A stretch of 64,000 nucleotides of DNA, from NCBI GenBank assembly GCA_964403505.1, contig CAYOFP010000002.1:62001-126000 (forward strand). Direction: 5' to 3'. The stretch's first letter is position 1. Each line of letters opens with the position of its first letter. The position numbers and the translations under genes were made by a program. Below the pieces are notes generated by a model that was given only the letters and a program-made list of their open reading frames with translations, ran no database searches and was not told the origin of the DNA. This DNA comes from CAKSEI01 sp964403505 (lineage in GTDB: Bacteria > Bacillota > Clostridia > Oscillospirales > CAG-272). Shown here piece after piece: positions 44,748 through 53,550 of the stretch.

Positions 44748-45752
44748 TTAGTTTATTATTATATTATAACCTAAAAGCTCATTTTTTTCAATGATTTTGA
44801 TCTGTTTTACGGGATATTGTTTTTTTATTCTTTCGCTGTTGACCTTTTTGTGTCCTGCTACCTTGGATGTCGCACCCTTCGGACACAGGATCGTCAGCTT
44901 TTCGGGGATGCTTTCGGCTTTTTCGAGTAGCTCCGATATCTTTTTATAGAAAAGCTCGCTTTGCGCTATCTCGCCTATCGCAGAGGAATAGTCGCCTGCG
45001 GCGACGGTGTCACTGTCAAACAGATTATCTTGAGAGCATAAGCCGATCCTTATGACGGGGATATCTGCTCCGTCGAAAATTTCGAGTACGGCCGCCGTCC
45101 TTTTGATCGCATCGTCGAGCGTGAGCGGCTCGTATTCGCCCAATGCCATCATGCGCTCAAGCTCGGTGCCCTTAAAGACTACAGTAGGATAGACCCTTGC
45201 GGCGTCGACCGACATACTGCATAAAGCCTTTGCCGTGTATATTTCTTTTTCCATATCTGAGCAGGGAAGGCCGATCATCATCTGCCCGACGAGGTTGAAA
45301 CCGTATTCCTTTATCATGCGGCAGGCTTCGATCGAGTTTTGAGAGGTATGCCCCCGCTTGGAGGTTGCGAGCACATCGTCTGACATACTTTGAATCCCGA
45401 GTTCGATATCTTTTACCCGGTATTTTTTTAATATATCGAGGATATCGCCGTCGATATAGTCGGGTCTCGTGGAAACTCTGATCGCATAAGCTTTGCCTGC
45501 GTCGATATAAGTGTTTGCTTTCTCGAGCAGCCTTATCATGAGAGAACGGTCAATGCCCGTAAAGCTTCCGCCGAAATAAGCGATCTCTATTTCACTTTCT
45601 GAATTCAGAGTAGAAAGAGCAGTGTTGATATCGACATCGACACTGCTTTCATCAAAAACCGTTTTTCCCGATATCATTCGTTGATTGCAGAATACGCAAT
45701 CATTCGGACAGCCGAGGTGGGGGATAAATACGGGGACGTTTACATGTTTCAT
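44748..45752 (-). CDS. Elp3-like radical SAM protein
   Basis: 334 aa. The radical SAM cluster motif is C15xxxC19xxC22 (HLGCPNDCVFC). AYFGGSFTGID, STRPDYID, ELGIQSMSDDVL and GQMMIGLP are the core strands of the Elp3/HemN-like group. The C-terminal acetyltransferase domain of true Elp3 is missing. In Clostridia such a protein often lies between rnc and smc; its substrate is unknown to me, and a tRNA or rRNA modification role is only a guess. It overlaps rnc by four bases. Confidence 0.85.
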   Translation of the reverse strand: MKHVNVPVFIPHLGCPNDCVFCNQRMISGKTVFDESSVDVDINTALSTLNSESEIEIAYFGGSFTGIDRSLMIRLLEKANTYIDAGKAYAIRVSTRPDYIDGDILDILKKYRVKDIELGIQSMSDDVLATSKRGHTSQNSIEACRMIKEYGFNLVGQMMIGLPCSDMEKEIYTAKALCSMSVDAARVYPTVVFKGTELERMMALGEYEPLTLDDAIKRTAAVLEIFDGADIPVIRIGLCSQDNLFDSDTVAAGDYSSAIGEIAQSELFYKKISELLEKAESIPEKLTILCPKGATSKVAGHKKVNSERIKKQYPVKQIKIIEKNELLGYNIIIN

Positions 45753-46465
45753 TTGTCTGAACCGAATAATTCAAGGGCCTGAGCGGCGGCGTTTTGCTCC
45801 GCCTCTCTTTTTGAGTGTCCCTTGCCTCTGCCGATGACATTGCTGTTGAGCCTTGCCTCGACGGTAAATTCCTTTGCGTGTGCGGGTCCTTTTTCCTCGA
45901 CCAGAATATATTCAAATTTTTCGTTCTTTTCCTGCTGTATGATCTCCTGCAGTCTCGATTTATGATCTTCTCCCCGTTTGCCGAGCTCAAGCCCCGAGGT
46001 CTCTTTTTCGAGATAGGGAAGCAGAAATCCTCTTACCGTGTCGATATCCGAGTCGAGATATATTGCGGCGATCAGTGCCTCGAAAGCGTCTGCGAGGATA
46101 GAGGGACGCTTGCGTCCTTTGTTTTGCTCCTCGCCTTTGCCGAGGAAGAGAAAATCCCCGAGCGATATCATATGTGAGTAGTCGGCGAGCGCCTTTTCGC
46201 ATACGATCTGGGAACGTATGCGTGATAGGTCGCCCTCGGGCATGGATGCAAATTTTTTGAAAAGCATCTCGCTCGATATGATCTGCAAAACAGAATCACC
46301 GAGGAATTCGAGTCTCTCGTTGCACACGCTCTGCTTGCCCTTGCTCTTCATTTCGTTGGTATAGGAAGAATGGGTGAGGGCAGTTTCGAGTATTGTAGGG
46401 TCTTTGAATTTGTATCCCGTTTTTTCTTCGAGCAGGGAAAGGTCGCTCGGTAAATTCTTACACAT
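45749..46465 (-). CDS. rnc: Ribonuclease III
   Basis: 238 aa double-strand-specific RNase for rRNA and mRNA processing. The catalytic motif NERLEFLGDSVLQ and the second acidic site LADAFEALIAAIYLDSD are intact. A C-terminal dsRNA-binding domain follows (DHKSRLQEIIQQEK … GKGHSKREAEQNAAAQALELF). It begins two bases after trmFO. Confidence 0.97.
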   Translation of the reverse strand: MCKNLPSDLSLLEEKTGYKFKDPTILETALTHSSYTNEMKSKGKQSVCNERLEFLGDSVLQIISSEMLFKKFASMPEGDLSRIRSQIVCEKALADYSHMISLGDFLFLGKGEEQNKGRKRPSILADAFEALIAAIYLDSDIDTVRGFLLPYLEKETSGLELGKRGEDHKSRLQEIIQQEKNEKFEYILVEEKGPAHAKEFTVEARLNSNVIGRGKGHSKREAEQNAAAQALELFGSDK

Positions 46466-46467
46466 TG

Positions 46468-47796
46468 TTATACCTTTTCTATAAATTCTGTCATTATGTC
46501 AAGCGCCCGTTCGGATAGCTTCTCGTATCTCGGACGTTTTCCGCCTTTAACTTTGTATCCGAGCGGGGGAACAAGACCGAAATTTGCATTCATGGGTTGA
46601 AATTTGACGACATTTTTGTCGCTGACATATGCAGCCATCGAGCCGATCACGGTCTCTCTGGGAAAGATAATCTTATCCTTACCCGTTATTCTGTTTGCGG
46701 CGTTTATTCCTGCCACAAGGCCGGATGCGGCAGATTCTACATATCCCTCGACGCCGGTTATTTGCCCTGCGAAAAATATATTCGGGTATTTTCTCAGGGA
46801 GTAGTCAGGATTTAAGATCATGGGCGAATTGATAAATGTATTTCTGTGCATGACGCCGTAACGCAGGAATTCTGCATTTTCTAACCCCGGGATCATGCGG
46901 AACACCCGTTTTTGCTCACCGAAGGTAAGGTGGGTCTGAAATCCGACGATATTATACATGGTTTTTTCTGCGTTTTCCTGGCGCAACTGTACGACGGCGT
47001 GATATTCCTTGCCTGTTTTCGGGTCGGGAAGTCCGATCGGTTTCAGAGGACCGAATGTCAGCGTGTCCTTTCCTCGCTTTGCCATTACCTCGACGGGCAT
47101 GCACCCCTCAAAGACCTTCGGCTCGTCATCCGGCGTGTCAAACTCGTGCAGGGGCGCGGTGTCAGCGGAAATAAGCGCTTCATAGAAAGCGTTGTACTGC
47201 TCCTCGCTCATCGGGCAGTTGATATAGCAGGCTTCTCCTTTCCCGTAGCGGGAGGCGAGAAAGGCTGTATTCATGTCAATGGTCGATGCGTCAACGATCG
47301 GGGCGGCAGCGTCATAAAAATGGAGCTGCTCATCTGCAAATTCTTTTGAGATGTAGTCCGAGAGCGCATCACTTGTCAGAGGGCCTGTTGCAATAACGGT
47401 TACCTCATCTTTGTCTATTTCGGTGATCTCCTCTTCTGTCAGCGTGATGAGAGGATGGTTCTTGATCTTTTCGGTGATCGAAGAGGAGAAGACATTTCTG
47501 TCGACAGCGAGGGCAGAGCCGGCAGGCACTGCCGATGCGTCGGCGCAGGATATGATCAGAGAGTCCAGCATCCGCATCTCTTCCTTTAAAAGACCTACCG
47601 CATTTGTCTTTTCATTTGAGCGCAGGGAATTTGAGCATACAAGCTCAGCGAGCAGATCACTCTTGTGCGCAGGCGTGCGTTTTTTCGGCTTCATTTCGTA
47701 TAGATGAACGGGAATGCCTCTCTTGGCGATCTGATATGCCGCCTCGCATCCTGCGAGTCCCGCCCCTATTACATTTACCTTATCAAGCGTTTTCAT
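46468..47796 (-). CDS. trmFO: Methylenetetrahydrofolate-tRNA-(uracil-5-)-methyltransferase TrmFO
   Basis: 442 aa flavoprotein that makes m5U54 in tRNA using methylene-THF. The FAD motif NVIGAGLAGCEAAYQIA is at the N-terminus; ELVCSNSLRSN, VQLRQENAEKTMYNIVGFQTHL and FFAGQITGVEGYVESAASG are diagnostic. The ATG at 47796 is chosen (MKTLDKVNVIGAG); it overlaps the end of topA by 14 bases. A further upstream in-frame start at 47826 would only lengthen the overlap. Confidence 0.95.
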   Translation of the reverse strand: MKTLDKVNVIGAGLAGCEAAYQIAKRGIPVHLYEMKPKKRTPAHKSDLLAELVCSNSLRSNEKTNAVGLLKEEMRMLDSLIISCADASAVPAGSALAVDRNVFSSSITEKIKNHPLITLTEEEITEIDKDEVTVIATGPLTSDALSDYISKEFADEQLHFYDAAAPIVDASTIDMNTAFLASRYGKGEACYINCPMSEEQYNAFYEALISADTAPLHEFDTPDDEPKVFEGCMPVEVMAKRGKDTLTFGPLKPIGLPDPKTGKEYHAVVQLRQENAEKTMYNIVGFQTHLTFGEQKRVFRMIPGLENAEFLRYGVMHRNTFINSPMILNPDYSLRKYPNIFFAGQITGVEGYVESAASGLVAGINAANRITGKDKIIFPRETVIGSMAAYVSDKNVVKFQPMNANFGLVPPLGYKVKGGKRPRYEKLSERALDIMTEFIEKV

Positions 47797-50017
47797 CTTC
47801 GCATTTATATCCGCATTTGGTGTCATGGCATACGATCAGATTTTTTGTCTTTTTCTTAAATAACAATTTGCCGCATTGGGGACAGCTCTTATTCAACGGG
47901 AGATCCCATGAGGAAAATTTGCATTTGGGATAGTTTTCACAGCTGTAAAATACCATGCGTCTCTTGCCCTGACGGACGAGTATCTTTCCTCCGCAGTCGG
48001 GGCAGTTTACGCCCGTTTCATTCATGATAGGCTTGGTATTTTTGCATTTCGGATAATTCGAGCAGGCGATGAACGAGCCGAATTTGCCCGAGCGTATGAC
48101 CATATCTGCGCCGCATTTTTCGCATTTTTCATCCGTTGTTTCCACCTTGACCTCTTCTTTTACGACGAGCTTGCCGTTTTTGTCGATGGGCTTGGTGTTT
48201 TTGCATTCGGGGTAATTCGGGCAGGCGGCAAACCGGCCAAACCTTCCGTTTTTGATGACCATTTTTGCGCCGCATTTTTCGCAGACGATATCTGTCTCCT
48301 CGTCGGGGACGCTGTATTTGTGCTCCGAGCTTTCCGATTCCGCTTTTTCGAGTGATAACTTAAAGTCCTGATAGAAATCATCGAGCACTTTGATGGAGTT
48401 TTCCTCGCCGTTTTCGATATTGTCGAGCGAGTCCTCCATGTCGGCTGTGAATTTGTAGTTTACGATATCGGGGAACTGCTCTAACATCAGCTTTGTCGTG
48501 ACGATGCCGAGCTGTGTCGGCTTCAGCGCCTTTCCCTCACGGGCGATATAGCCTCGTGAAATGATCGTCGTGATGATCGTTGCGAATGTACTCGGTCTGC
48601 CGATTCCTTTTTCCTCGAGGAATTTGACGAGAGTACCGTCTGTATATCTTGCCGGAGGCTCTGTGAAATGCTGCTCGGGCAATTCTTTTTTGACGGAGAG
48701 CTTGTCGCCTTCTTTCATTTCGGGCAGCATATCGTCGTTTTCCTCGTCGCGGTCGTTGTAAATTGCGAGATAGCCCTTAAAGAGCAGGCTGTTTCCCGAT
48801 GCCTTCAGAGTGTAATCGCCGTTTTCGATATCACATGCGACCGTATTGAATTTTGCATTCGCCATCTGGGACGCTACGAATCTGTCCCAGATCAGCTTGT
48901 AGAGACGGTACTGATCCTGACTCAGATGCGACTTTATCATTCCCGGTTCGAGCGACATTGATGCAGGGCGGATCGCTTCGTGTGCGTCCTGTGCGCTTTT
49001 GTTTGTCTTGAAGAAGCGTCTCTTGTCAGGGTAATATTCCTGTCCGAACTTGTCTTTGATATATGCCTCGCATGCATTTGCCGCTTCGCTTGATATTCTG
49101 AGCGAGTCGGTACGCATGTAGGTGATCAGACCGTGTACACCACCGTTTTCTGCGCCTAAATTGATACCTTCGTATAATTCCTGCGCCACACGCATCGTTC
49201 TTGCTGACTGAAAACCGAGCTTTTTATATGCGTCCTGCTGGAGTGTCGATGTCGTATACGGGGGCAGGGGATTGCGGTTTTTGACGGACTTTTTGATTTG
49301 CGAGACCGTGAATTCACCCTTTGCGAGCGCATCGATTATGCCACGTGTTTCTTTTTCACTTGCGAGGTCGATCTTTCCTTTTTTATTACCGTGGAAACGG
49401 GCTTTGAATTCCTCTCCGTTCACGGTCGAAAGAATGTAGGAAAGTGTCCAGTATTCTTCGCTTATGAATGCGTTTATCTCTTCTTCTCTCTCGACGATAA
49501 TTCTTGTTGCAACTGACTGAACTCTTCCGGCGGAAAGGCCGCTTTTGACGGTCTTCCAGAGATACGGACTCAGCTTGTATCCGACAATTCTGTCTAAAAT
49601 ACGGCGTGTTTGCTGTGCATTTACGAGATTCATATCGATGCTTCTCGGATTTTTCACTGCGTCCTTGATCGCATTTTTCGTTATTTCGTTGAATGTGACT
49701 CTCATTGCCTTTTCAGGCTCGATACCGAGCAGGGTAGCGAGATGCCACGAGATCGCTTCTCCCTCCCGGTCTGCGTCAGTTGCGAGTATGACTTTGTTTG
49801 CGCCTTTCGCTTCCTTCTTTAGGGAGGAGATGAGCTCTCCTTTTCCTCTGATGTTAATGTATTTCGGCTCGTAGTCATTTTCTATATCGACGCCGAGCGT
49901 GCTTTTCGGCAGGTCTCTGATATGACCGTTCGAGGCCACTACCTTGTAATTTGAACCTAAAAATCCTTTTATTGTGTGAGCCTTTGTCGGGGACTCCACG
50001 ATAACTAAGTTTGCCAT
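47783..50017 (-). CDS. topA: DNA topoisomerase I
   Basis: 744 aa type IA topoisomerase. The TOPRIM domain is at the N-terminus (IVESPTKAHTIKGFLG … ATDADREGEAISWHL). The catalytic tyrosine is in GLITYMRTDSLRIS. The C-terminal ~190 residues carry four cysteine-type zinc fingers, starting CEKCGAKM, CEKCGADM, CPDCGGKI and CPQCGKLL. It relaxes negative supercoils. It lies six bases after dprA, as in Bacillus dprA-topA-trmFO. Confidence 0.97.
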   Translation of the reverse strand: MANLVIVESPTKAHTIKGFLGSNYKVVASNGHIRDLPKSTLGVDIENDYEPKYINIRGKGELISSLKKEAKGANKVILATDADREGEAISWHLATLLGIEPEKAMRVTFNEITKNAIKDAVKNPRSIDMNLVNAQQTRRILDRIVGYKLSPYLWKTVKSGLSAGRVQSVATRIIVEREEEINAFISEEYWTLSYILSTVNGEEFKARFHGNKKGKIDLASEKETRGIIDALAKGEFTVSQIKKSVKNRNPLPPYTTSTLQQDAYKKLGFQSARTMRVAQELYEGINLGAENGGVHGLITYMRTDSLRISSEAANACEAYIKDKFGQEYYPDKRRFFKTNKSAQDAHEAIRPASMSLEPGMIKSHLSQDQYRLYKLIWDRFVASQMANAKFNTVACDIENGDYTLKASGNSLLFKGYLAIYNDRDEENDDMLPEMKEGDKLSVKKELPEQHFTEPPARYTDGTLVKFLEEKGIGRPSTFATIITTIISRGYIAREGKALKPTQLGIVTTKLMLEQFPDIVNYKFTADMEDSLDNIENGEENSIKVLDDFYQDFKLSLEKAESESSEHKYSVPDEETDIVCEKCGAKMVIKNGRFGRFAACPNYPECKNTKPIDKNGKLVVKEEVKVETTDEKCEKCGADMVIRSGKFGSFIACSNYPKCKNTKPIMNETGVNCPDCGGKILVRQGKRRMVFYSCENYPKCKFSSWDLPLNKSCPQCGKLLFKKKTKNLIVCHDTKCGYKCEDENA

Positions 50018-50023
50018 ATATAT

Positions 50024-51208
50024 TTATCCTTTCAGATTTGTTCTCACGAATAGATCGCCGGGCAGCTCTTTTGCTATTGCGTTCATCGAGAACAGCGTGA
50101 GCTGAGTCAGCGTATTTGTCAGGGGGATTCCGGTCTCTTCGGATATTTCTTCCGCAGATTTGGGTATAGATGAAAGTGCGTTGTATATCTTTCTTTCGTT
50201 TTCACTCATTATACGAGGGATATTTTCATTTTTCTTTACATCATTTTTGGTTTCTTTTTTCTTTTTTGTAAAAAATGTTTTTCCCCGGCTGTGTTTCACT
50301 GCGGGCAGGACATTAACTGTGTCCGGGTGGACGAGCTGATATTCCGCTATGATATCGATAGGCCCCGTGACCATTTTTGCCCCTTGCTGAATGAGCATAT
50401 TTGTACCGACGCTTGCAGATGCATCGATGTTTCCGGGGACGGCATATAGTGAGCGGCCTTGACTTAACGCTCTGTTAGCGGTAATGAGAGCGCCGCTCTG
50501 TGCCGGCGCTTCGATCACGAGTACGCCGTCACAGATACCGCTGATGATCCTGTTTCGCTCGGGAAATGTTGTTTTGGATACCCCGGACAAAGGCGGATAC
50601 TCCGAGATGATGAGGCCGTTTTTGCGAAGGTTGTGATATAGCGGTTCGTTGCATTTCGGATATATGATGTCAACTCCGCAGCCGAGCACCGCTACCGTCA
50701 TTCCGTCGCCGTTGAGAGCGGCGATATGTGAATATTTATCGATGCCGTCTGCCATGCCGCTCACGACCGTGATTCCTGCACGTGCAAGACCCTCGCATAT
50801 GTAATTTGCGCTTTTCACGCCGTAGTCCGTAGATTTTCTCGTTCCGACAGAGGCGATGTAAACGCCTTTGTTAAAATCGACTTCTTTGCCTTTGCAGTAT
50901 AAGAGAGCAGGCGGGTCTTGTATCATTTTCAGCTTTTTGGGATACCTGCTGTCACAGTACGGTATGATGAAAATGTCGTTTTCATCACAGTATTCGAGGA
51001 TCTGCTGTGCCTCTGTCAGACTTTTATTTACCAAAAGGCTTTTGGCGTTCTTCGATAATACAGCGTCAAAATCATCGTTTGCGTCAAAGTCGTAATGATA
51101 TACTTCTTCTGCAGAACCGAATGACGCAAGTAGCATCCCGGCGGTTTTTGAGCCGGGGACGGAGGAGATGGAAAACCATATCCATTTTAATAAATCATAA
51201 TCGTGCAT
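50024..51208 (-). CDS. dprA: DNA-processing protein DprA
   Basis: 394 aa. The Rossmann-like core carries VGTRKSTDYGVKSANYI, VVSGMADGIDKYSH and ISEYPPLSGVSKTTFPERNRIISGI. A C-terminal winged helix (about residues 335-390) follows a lysine-rich linker. DprA loads RecA on incoming single-stranded DNA in transformation; it is kept in many species not known to be competent. It overlaps the methyltransferase gene by 14 bases. Confidence 0.95.
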   Translation of the reverse strand: MHDYDLLKWIWFSISSVPGSKTAGMLLASFGSAEEVYHYDFDANDDFDAVLSKNAKSLLVNKSLTEAQQILEYCDENDIFIIPYCDSRYPKKLKMIQDPPALLYCKGKEVDFNKGVYIASVGTRKSTDYGVKSANYICEGLARAGITVVSGMADGIDKYSHIAALNGDGMTVAVLGCGVDIIYPKCNEPLYHNLRKNGLIISEYPPLSGVSKTTFPERNRIISGICDGVLVIEAPAQSGALITANRALSQGRSLYAVPGNIDASASVGTNMLIQQGAKMVTGPIDIIAEYQLVHPDTVNVLPAVKHSRGKTFFTKKKKETKNDVKKNENIPRIMSENERKIYNALSSIPKSAEEISEETGIPLTNTLTQLTLFSMNAIAKELPGDLFVRTNLKG

Positions 51209-51950
51209 TTTTACTAAGTTCCCATATCAGGATCGCTGCTGCGACCGATGCATTCAGAGATTCTGTATCTTTTGTGATAGGTATGATTACCTGTTTGTCG
51301 CAACTGTCTATGATGTCTTTATTTAGTCCGTGTCCTTCGTTTCCGACGGCAAAGCATGTTTTGCCCGTGATCTCGATATCGCCGATTTCGAGCGAGCGAT
51401 CGGAGAGCGTGGCGGCGCAAAGGGTATATCCGTTTTTGTGCAGTTCTTCTATCTCTTGCACACCGTTCCCGATAATAATACACTGACGGAAGACAGCACC
51501 CATAGATGACCTCACCGCTTTCGGCGAATATGGGTCGGCACATCCGTCGCAGAGAATGAGCGCGCCGATATCAAAGGCGGCGCAGGTGCGTATCATAGTG
51601 CCGACATTGCCGGGATCTCCGAGCGAACACGCCATAAAGCGGGTGGCGTTTTTCGGCTCCGCATGAGGTTTCTGCGCTATGCAGAATATGCCGTCCGGCG
51701 CCTTGTCGTCGCTCAGCTTCCCGTATACTCCGTCGGTTACGGGAGTGTATGGGATATCGGGCATTTCATGTGAGGAAAGAAAGCTTTCGCTTGCAAAAAT
51801 ATCGGTAAATGAGATCCCCTGTGCGAGCGCCTCACAAAACAGCTTGTATCCCTCAAAGCAGAACAGAGAGGTTGCGTCACGGTATTTCTTGTCCTTTAGC
51901 TTTACCGCCTCTGTTATTTTTTTATTATTTCTTGAAGTTATTATTTCCAT
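51195..51950 (-). CDS. TrmH/SpoU family RNA methyltransferase
   Basis: 251 aa. The SPOUT knot motifs are visible: SLGDPGNVGTMIRTCAAFD, SMGAVFRQCIIIGN, FAVGNEGHGLNKDIID and VIIPITKDTESLNASVAAAILIWEL. An N-terminal substrate-binding domain (residues 1-100) begins ITSRNNKKITEAVKLKDKKYRD. It methylates a ribose 2'-OH in rRNA or tRNA; the target cannot be named. It follows rplT as in many Firmicutes, but a terminator stands between them. Confidence 0.9.
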   Translation of the reverse strand: MEIITSRNNKKITEAVKLKDKKYRDATSLFCFEGYKLFCEALAQGISFTDIFASESFLSSHEMPDIPYTPVTDGVYGKLSDDKAPDGIFCIAQKPHAEPKNATRFMACSLGDPGNVGTMIRTCAAFDIGALILCDGCADPYSPKAVRSSMGAVFRQCIIIGNGVQEIEELHKNGYTLCAATLSDRSLEIGDIEITGKTCFAVGNEGHGLNKDIIDSCDKQVIIPITKDTESLNASVAAAILIWELSKNARL

Positions 51951-51959
51951 TTTGCAGAA

Positions 51960-51986
51960 AGAAAAGCCGGAAAAACCGGCTTTTTT
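51960..51986. terminator. Terminator between rplT and the trmH-like gene
   Basis: AAAAGCCGG / CCGGCTTTT (51962-51970 / 51976-51984) around five A. On the minus strand it is followed by TTTTCTTTC, so it should partly terminate infC-rpmI-rplT and set a lower level for the downstream genes. Confidence 0.82.
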
Positions 51987-51989
51987 AAC

Positions 51990-52346
51990 TTATTTAAGTG
52001 CAGCTTTAGCTTTTTCTGCGAGAGCAGCGAATGCTTCCTTGTCGGATATTGCGATCTCGGAGAGCATTTTGCGGTTGAGGTCAATACCCGCTTTTTTAAG
52101 GCCGTTCATGAATGTTGAGTAATTCATGCCGCAAACCTTAGCCTGTGCGGATATTCTCGTGATCCAGAGAGAACGGAAATCTCTCTTCTTCTGCTTTCTT
52201 CCGATATAAGCGTAGTTGCCGCTTTTCATGACGGCTTGCTTCGCCATCTTGAAGTGCTTGCTCTTTGAACCCCAGTAGCCTTTTGCAGCCTTGAGTATTT
52301 TATTTCTTCTCTTGCGCGTCATCATAGCGCCTTTAACTCTTGCCAT
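51990..52346 (-). CDS. rplT: 50S ribosomal protein L20
   Basis: 118 aa: MARVKGAMMTRKRRNKILKAAKGYWGSKS, full length. L20 is needed for 50S assembly and is known in Firmicutes to repress this operon through an infC leader. GGAGG lies ahead of the ATG. It follows rpmI by 25 bases. Confidence 0.98.
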   Translation of the reverse strand: MARVKGAMMTRKRRNKILKAAKGYWGSKSKHFKMAKQAVMKSGNYAYIGRKQKKRDFRSLWITRISAQAKVCGMNYSTFMNGLKKAGIDLNRKMLSEIAISDKEAFAALAEKAKAALK

Positions 52347-52371
52347 TTGTATGATCCTCCTGATTTACTGA

Positions 52372-52566
52372 TTATTTCTGAAGCAGCTTCTTTACCGTAG
52401 GTGCCATTGAAGTGCTGAGATAGCCGGCTTTTCTGAGAGCTCTCTTGCGCTTTGTCGTTTTGATGCCGAGCTTATGTCTGCGGAATGTGTGGTTGAGCTT
52501 AACCTTGCCGTCCTTCGTTACCGAAAATCTTTTGGCAGTAGCCTTATGTGTTTTGATTTTTGCCAT
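52372..52566 (-). CDS. rpmI: 50S ribosomal protein L35
   Basis: 64 aa: MAKIKTHKATAKRFSVTKDGKVKLNHTFRRHKLG, the normal L35. The start at 52566 has GAAAGGAG upstream. Its 5' side lies only 13 bases from the infC stop. Confidence 0.97.
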   Translation of the reverse strand: MAKIKTHKATAKRFSVTKDGKVKLNHTFRRHKLGIKTTKRKRALRKAGYLSTSMAPTVKKLLQK

Positions 52567-52579
52567 TTTATTTCTCCTT

Positions 52580-53137
52580 TCACTTGGCTGCATTCTGTTT
52601 TGCAGGCAAAATAAACATTGTCATGAAGCGTCCCTCTAAAACAGGGGACTTATCGATCGTTCCGAATTCTTCGCAGTCTTTGGCGAATCGTGTCAGCAGA
52701 TCCCGTCCTATTTCCTGGTGCGTCATTTGTCTGCCGCGGAATTTGACGGATACCTTGACCTTATTGCCGGACTTGAGAAAACGCTTTGCATTGTTGACTT
52801 TTGTATTAAAGTCGTTTGTGTCGATGAGGCAGGAGAGCCGTACTTCCTTTATCTCGACACGCTCCTGCTTTTTCTTCGCTTCCTTTTCCCGTTTGTCCCG
52901 GTCGAATTTGAATTTGCCGTAATCTATTATCCTGCATACCGGCGGATCGCTTTGGGGAGCGAAAAGTGCGAGGTCAAGTCCTTTTTCGTATGCCAGGTCG
53001 AGTGCGTCGATTGCTTTCATTACTCCGATCTGCTCAGAGCCATCTCCGATTACTCTCACCTGTCTTGTCTTTGAAAAACCCGGTGCAGAGAATATTTCCT
53101 CGTTTGTGAGATGATCTTTTGAATTTACGTTTTTGAT
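52580..53137 (-). CDS. infC: Translation initiation factor IF-3 (predicted AUC start)
   Basis: About 185 aa. The N-domain (LTNEEIFSAPGFSKTRQVRVIGDGSEQIGVM), the linker FDRDKREKEAKKKQE and the C-domain (VKVSVKFRGRQMTHQEIG) are intact. IF-3 checks start codons and keeps subunits apart. The only in-frame ATG near the N-terminus (53152) overlaps the strong Shine-Dalgarno GGAGGT (53145-53150), which cannot serve it. Seven bases after that site is ATC (53135-53137) in frame, giving KNVNSKDHLTNEEI after the initiator. infC is known to use AUU in E. coli and Bacillus for autocontrol, so AUC here is plausible. If the ATG were used the protein would be five residues longer. Confidence 0.93.
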   Translation of the reverse strand: MKNVNSKDHLTNEEIFSAPGFSKTRQVRVIGDGSEQIGVMKAIDALDLAYEKGLDLALFAPQSDPPVCRIIDYGKFKFDRDKREKEAKKKQERVEIKEVRLSCLIDTNDFNTKVNNAKRFLKSGNKVKVSVKFRGRQMTHQEIGRDLLTRFAKDCEEFGTIDKSPVLEGRFMTMFILPAKQNAAK

Positions 53138-53276
53138 GTGGAATACCTCCATGGATAATAAAAAATGTACGACACAGAAGTACCGTACAAACACAAATCG
53201 CAAACATATTGCGGAAAATGTATTGACCGTATCGGGCATAGCTCATACGGTGAGAACGGAACATTCTGCTTTATTT
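53138..53276 (-). promoter_or_regulatory. infC-rpmI-rplT leader (L20-leader type)
   Basis: About 140 nt of untranslated leader between the predicted start site and infC. It ends in a terminator-like hairpin at 53167-53188. Firmicutes infC operons are known to be controlled by L20 binding to such a leader, causing attenuation. The upstream part has no clear match by eye to the L20 site. Confidence 0.6.
53158..53188 (-). terminator. Attenuator hairpin in the infC leader
   Basis: On the minus strand a 9-bp stem (arms 53180-53188 and 53167-53175, closing a TTCT loop, two G-U pairs) is followed directly by ATTTTTTA. It lies eight bases upstream of the infC Shine-Dalgarno, so it must be conditional. 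Confidence 0.75.
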
Positions 53277-53281
53277 TCGTA

Positions 53282-53310
53282 TAGTATACCACTTGTGCGG
53301 ACGTTTGTCA
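53282..53310 (-). promoter_or_regulatory. Promoter of infC-rpmI-rplT
   Basis: Minus strand TTGACA (53305-53310), 17-base spacer, TATACT (53282-53287). Confidence 0.88.
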
Positions 53311-53344
53311 AGCGGTATTTTTTATTTTTTTATGCACGCCGCCC

Positions 53345-53372
53345 TTGATTTTATTTTTTGATGTGCTATAAT
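53345..53372 (+). promoter_or_regulatory. Promoter of the stalk protein/VanY pair
   Basis: TTGATT (53345-53350), 16-base spacer, TATAAT (53367-53372). The predicted start near 53379 lies just before a MITE-like element. It is divergent from the infC promoter. Confidence 0.65.
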
Positions 53373-53387
53373 ATCCATATATAGTAC

Positions 53388-53550
53388 AAGGCAACACCGC
53401 ATCATTCTGGCAGCACACTTGCTTATACATTTCCTGTCATACTTCACAAATTTCGTCGGCAGAGGCTCTACTCTTTCCTCCTCAATTTGTATCGTCTGAC
53501 AAAAAATCTATCGGCGCAATTGCACCGTCAGACTGATGCGGTATTGCCTT
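53388..53550. mobile_element. MITE-like element with imperfect terminal inverted repeats
   Basis: The 163-bp segment begins AAGGCAACACCGCATCA (53388-53404) and ends TGATGCGGTATTGCCTT (53534-53550), inverse complements with one mismatch. The similarity runs on to about 35 bp at each end with 28 matches. It has no coding capacity and no obvious target-site duplication. It sits between the promoter and the RBS of the next gene, so the transcript would carry a long hairpin. This stretch explains the gap between infC and 53565. Confidence 0.65.
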
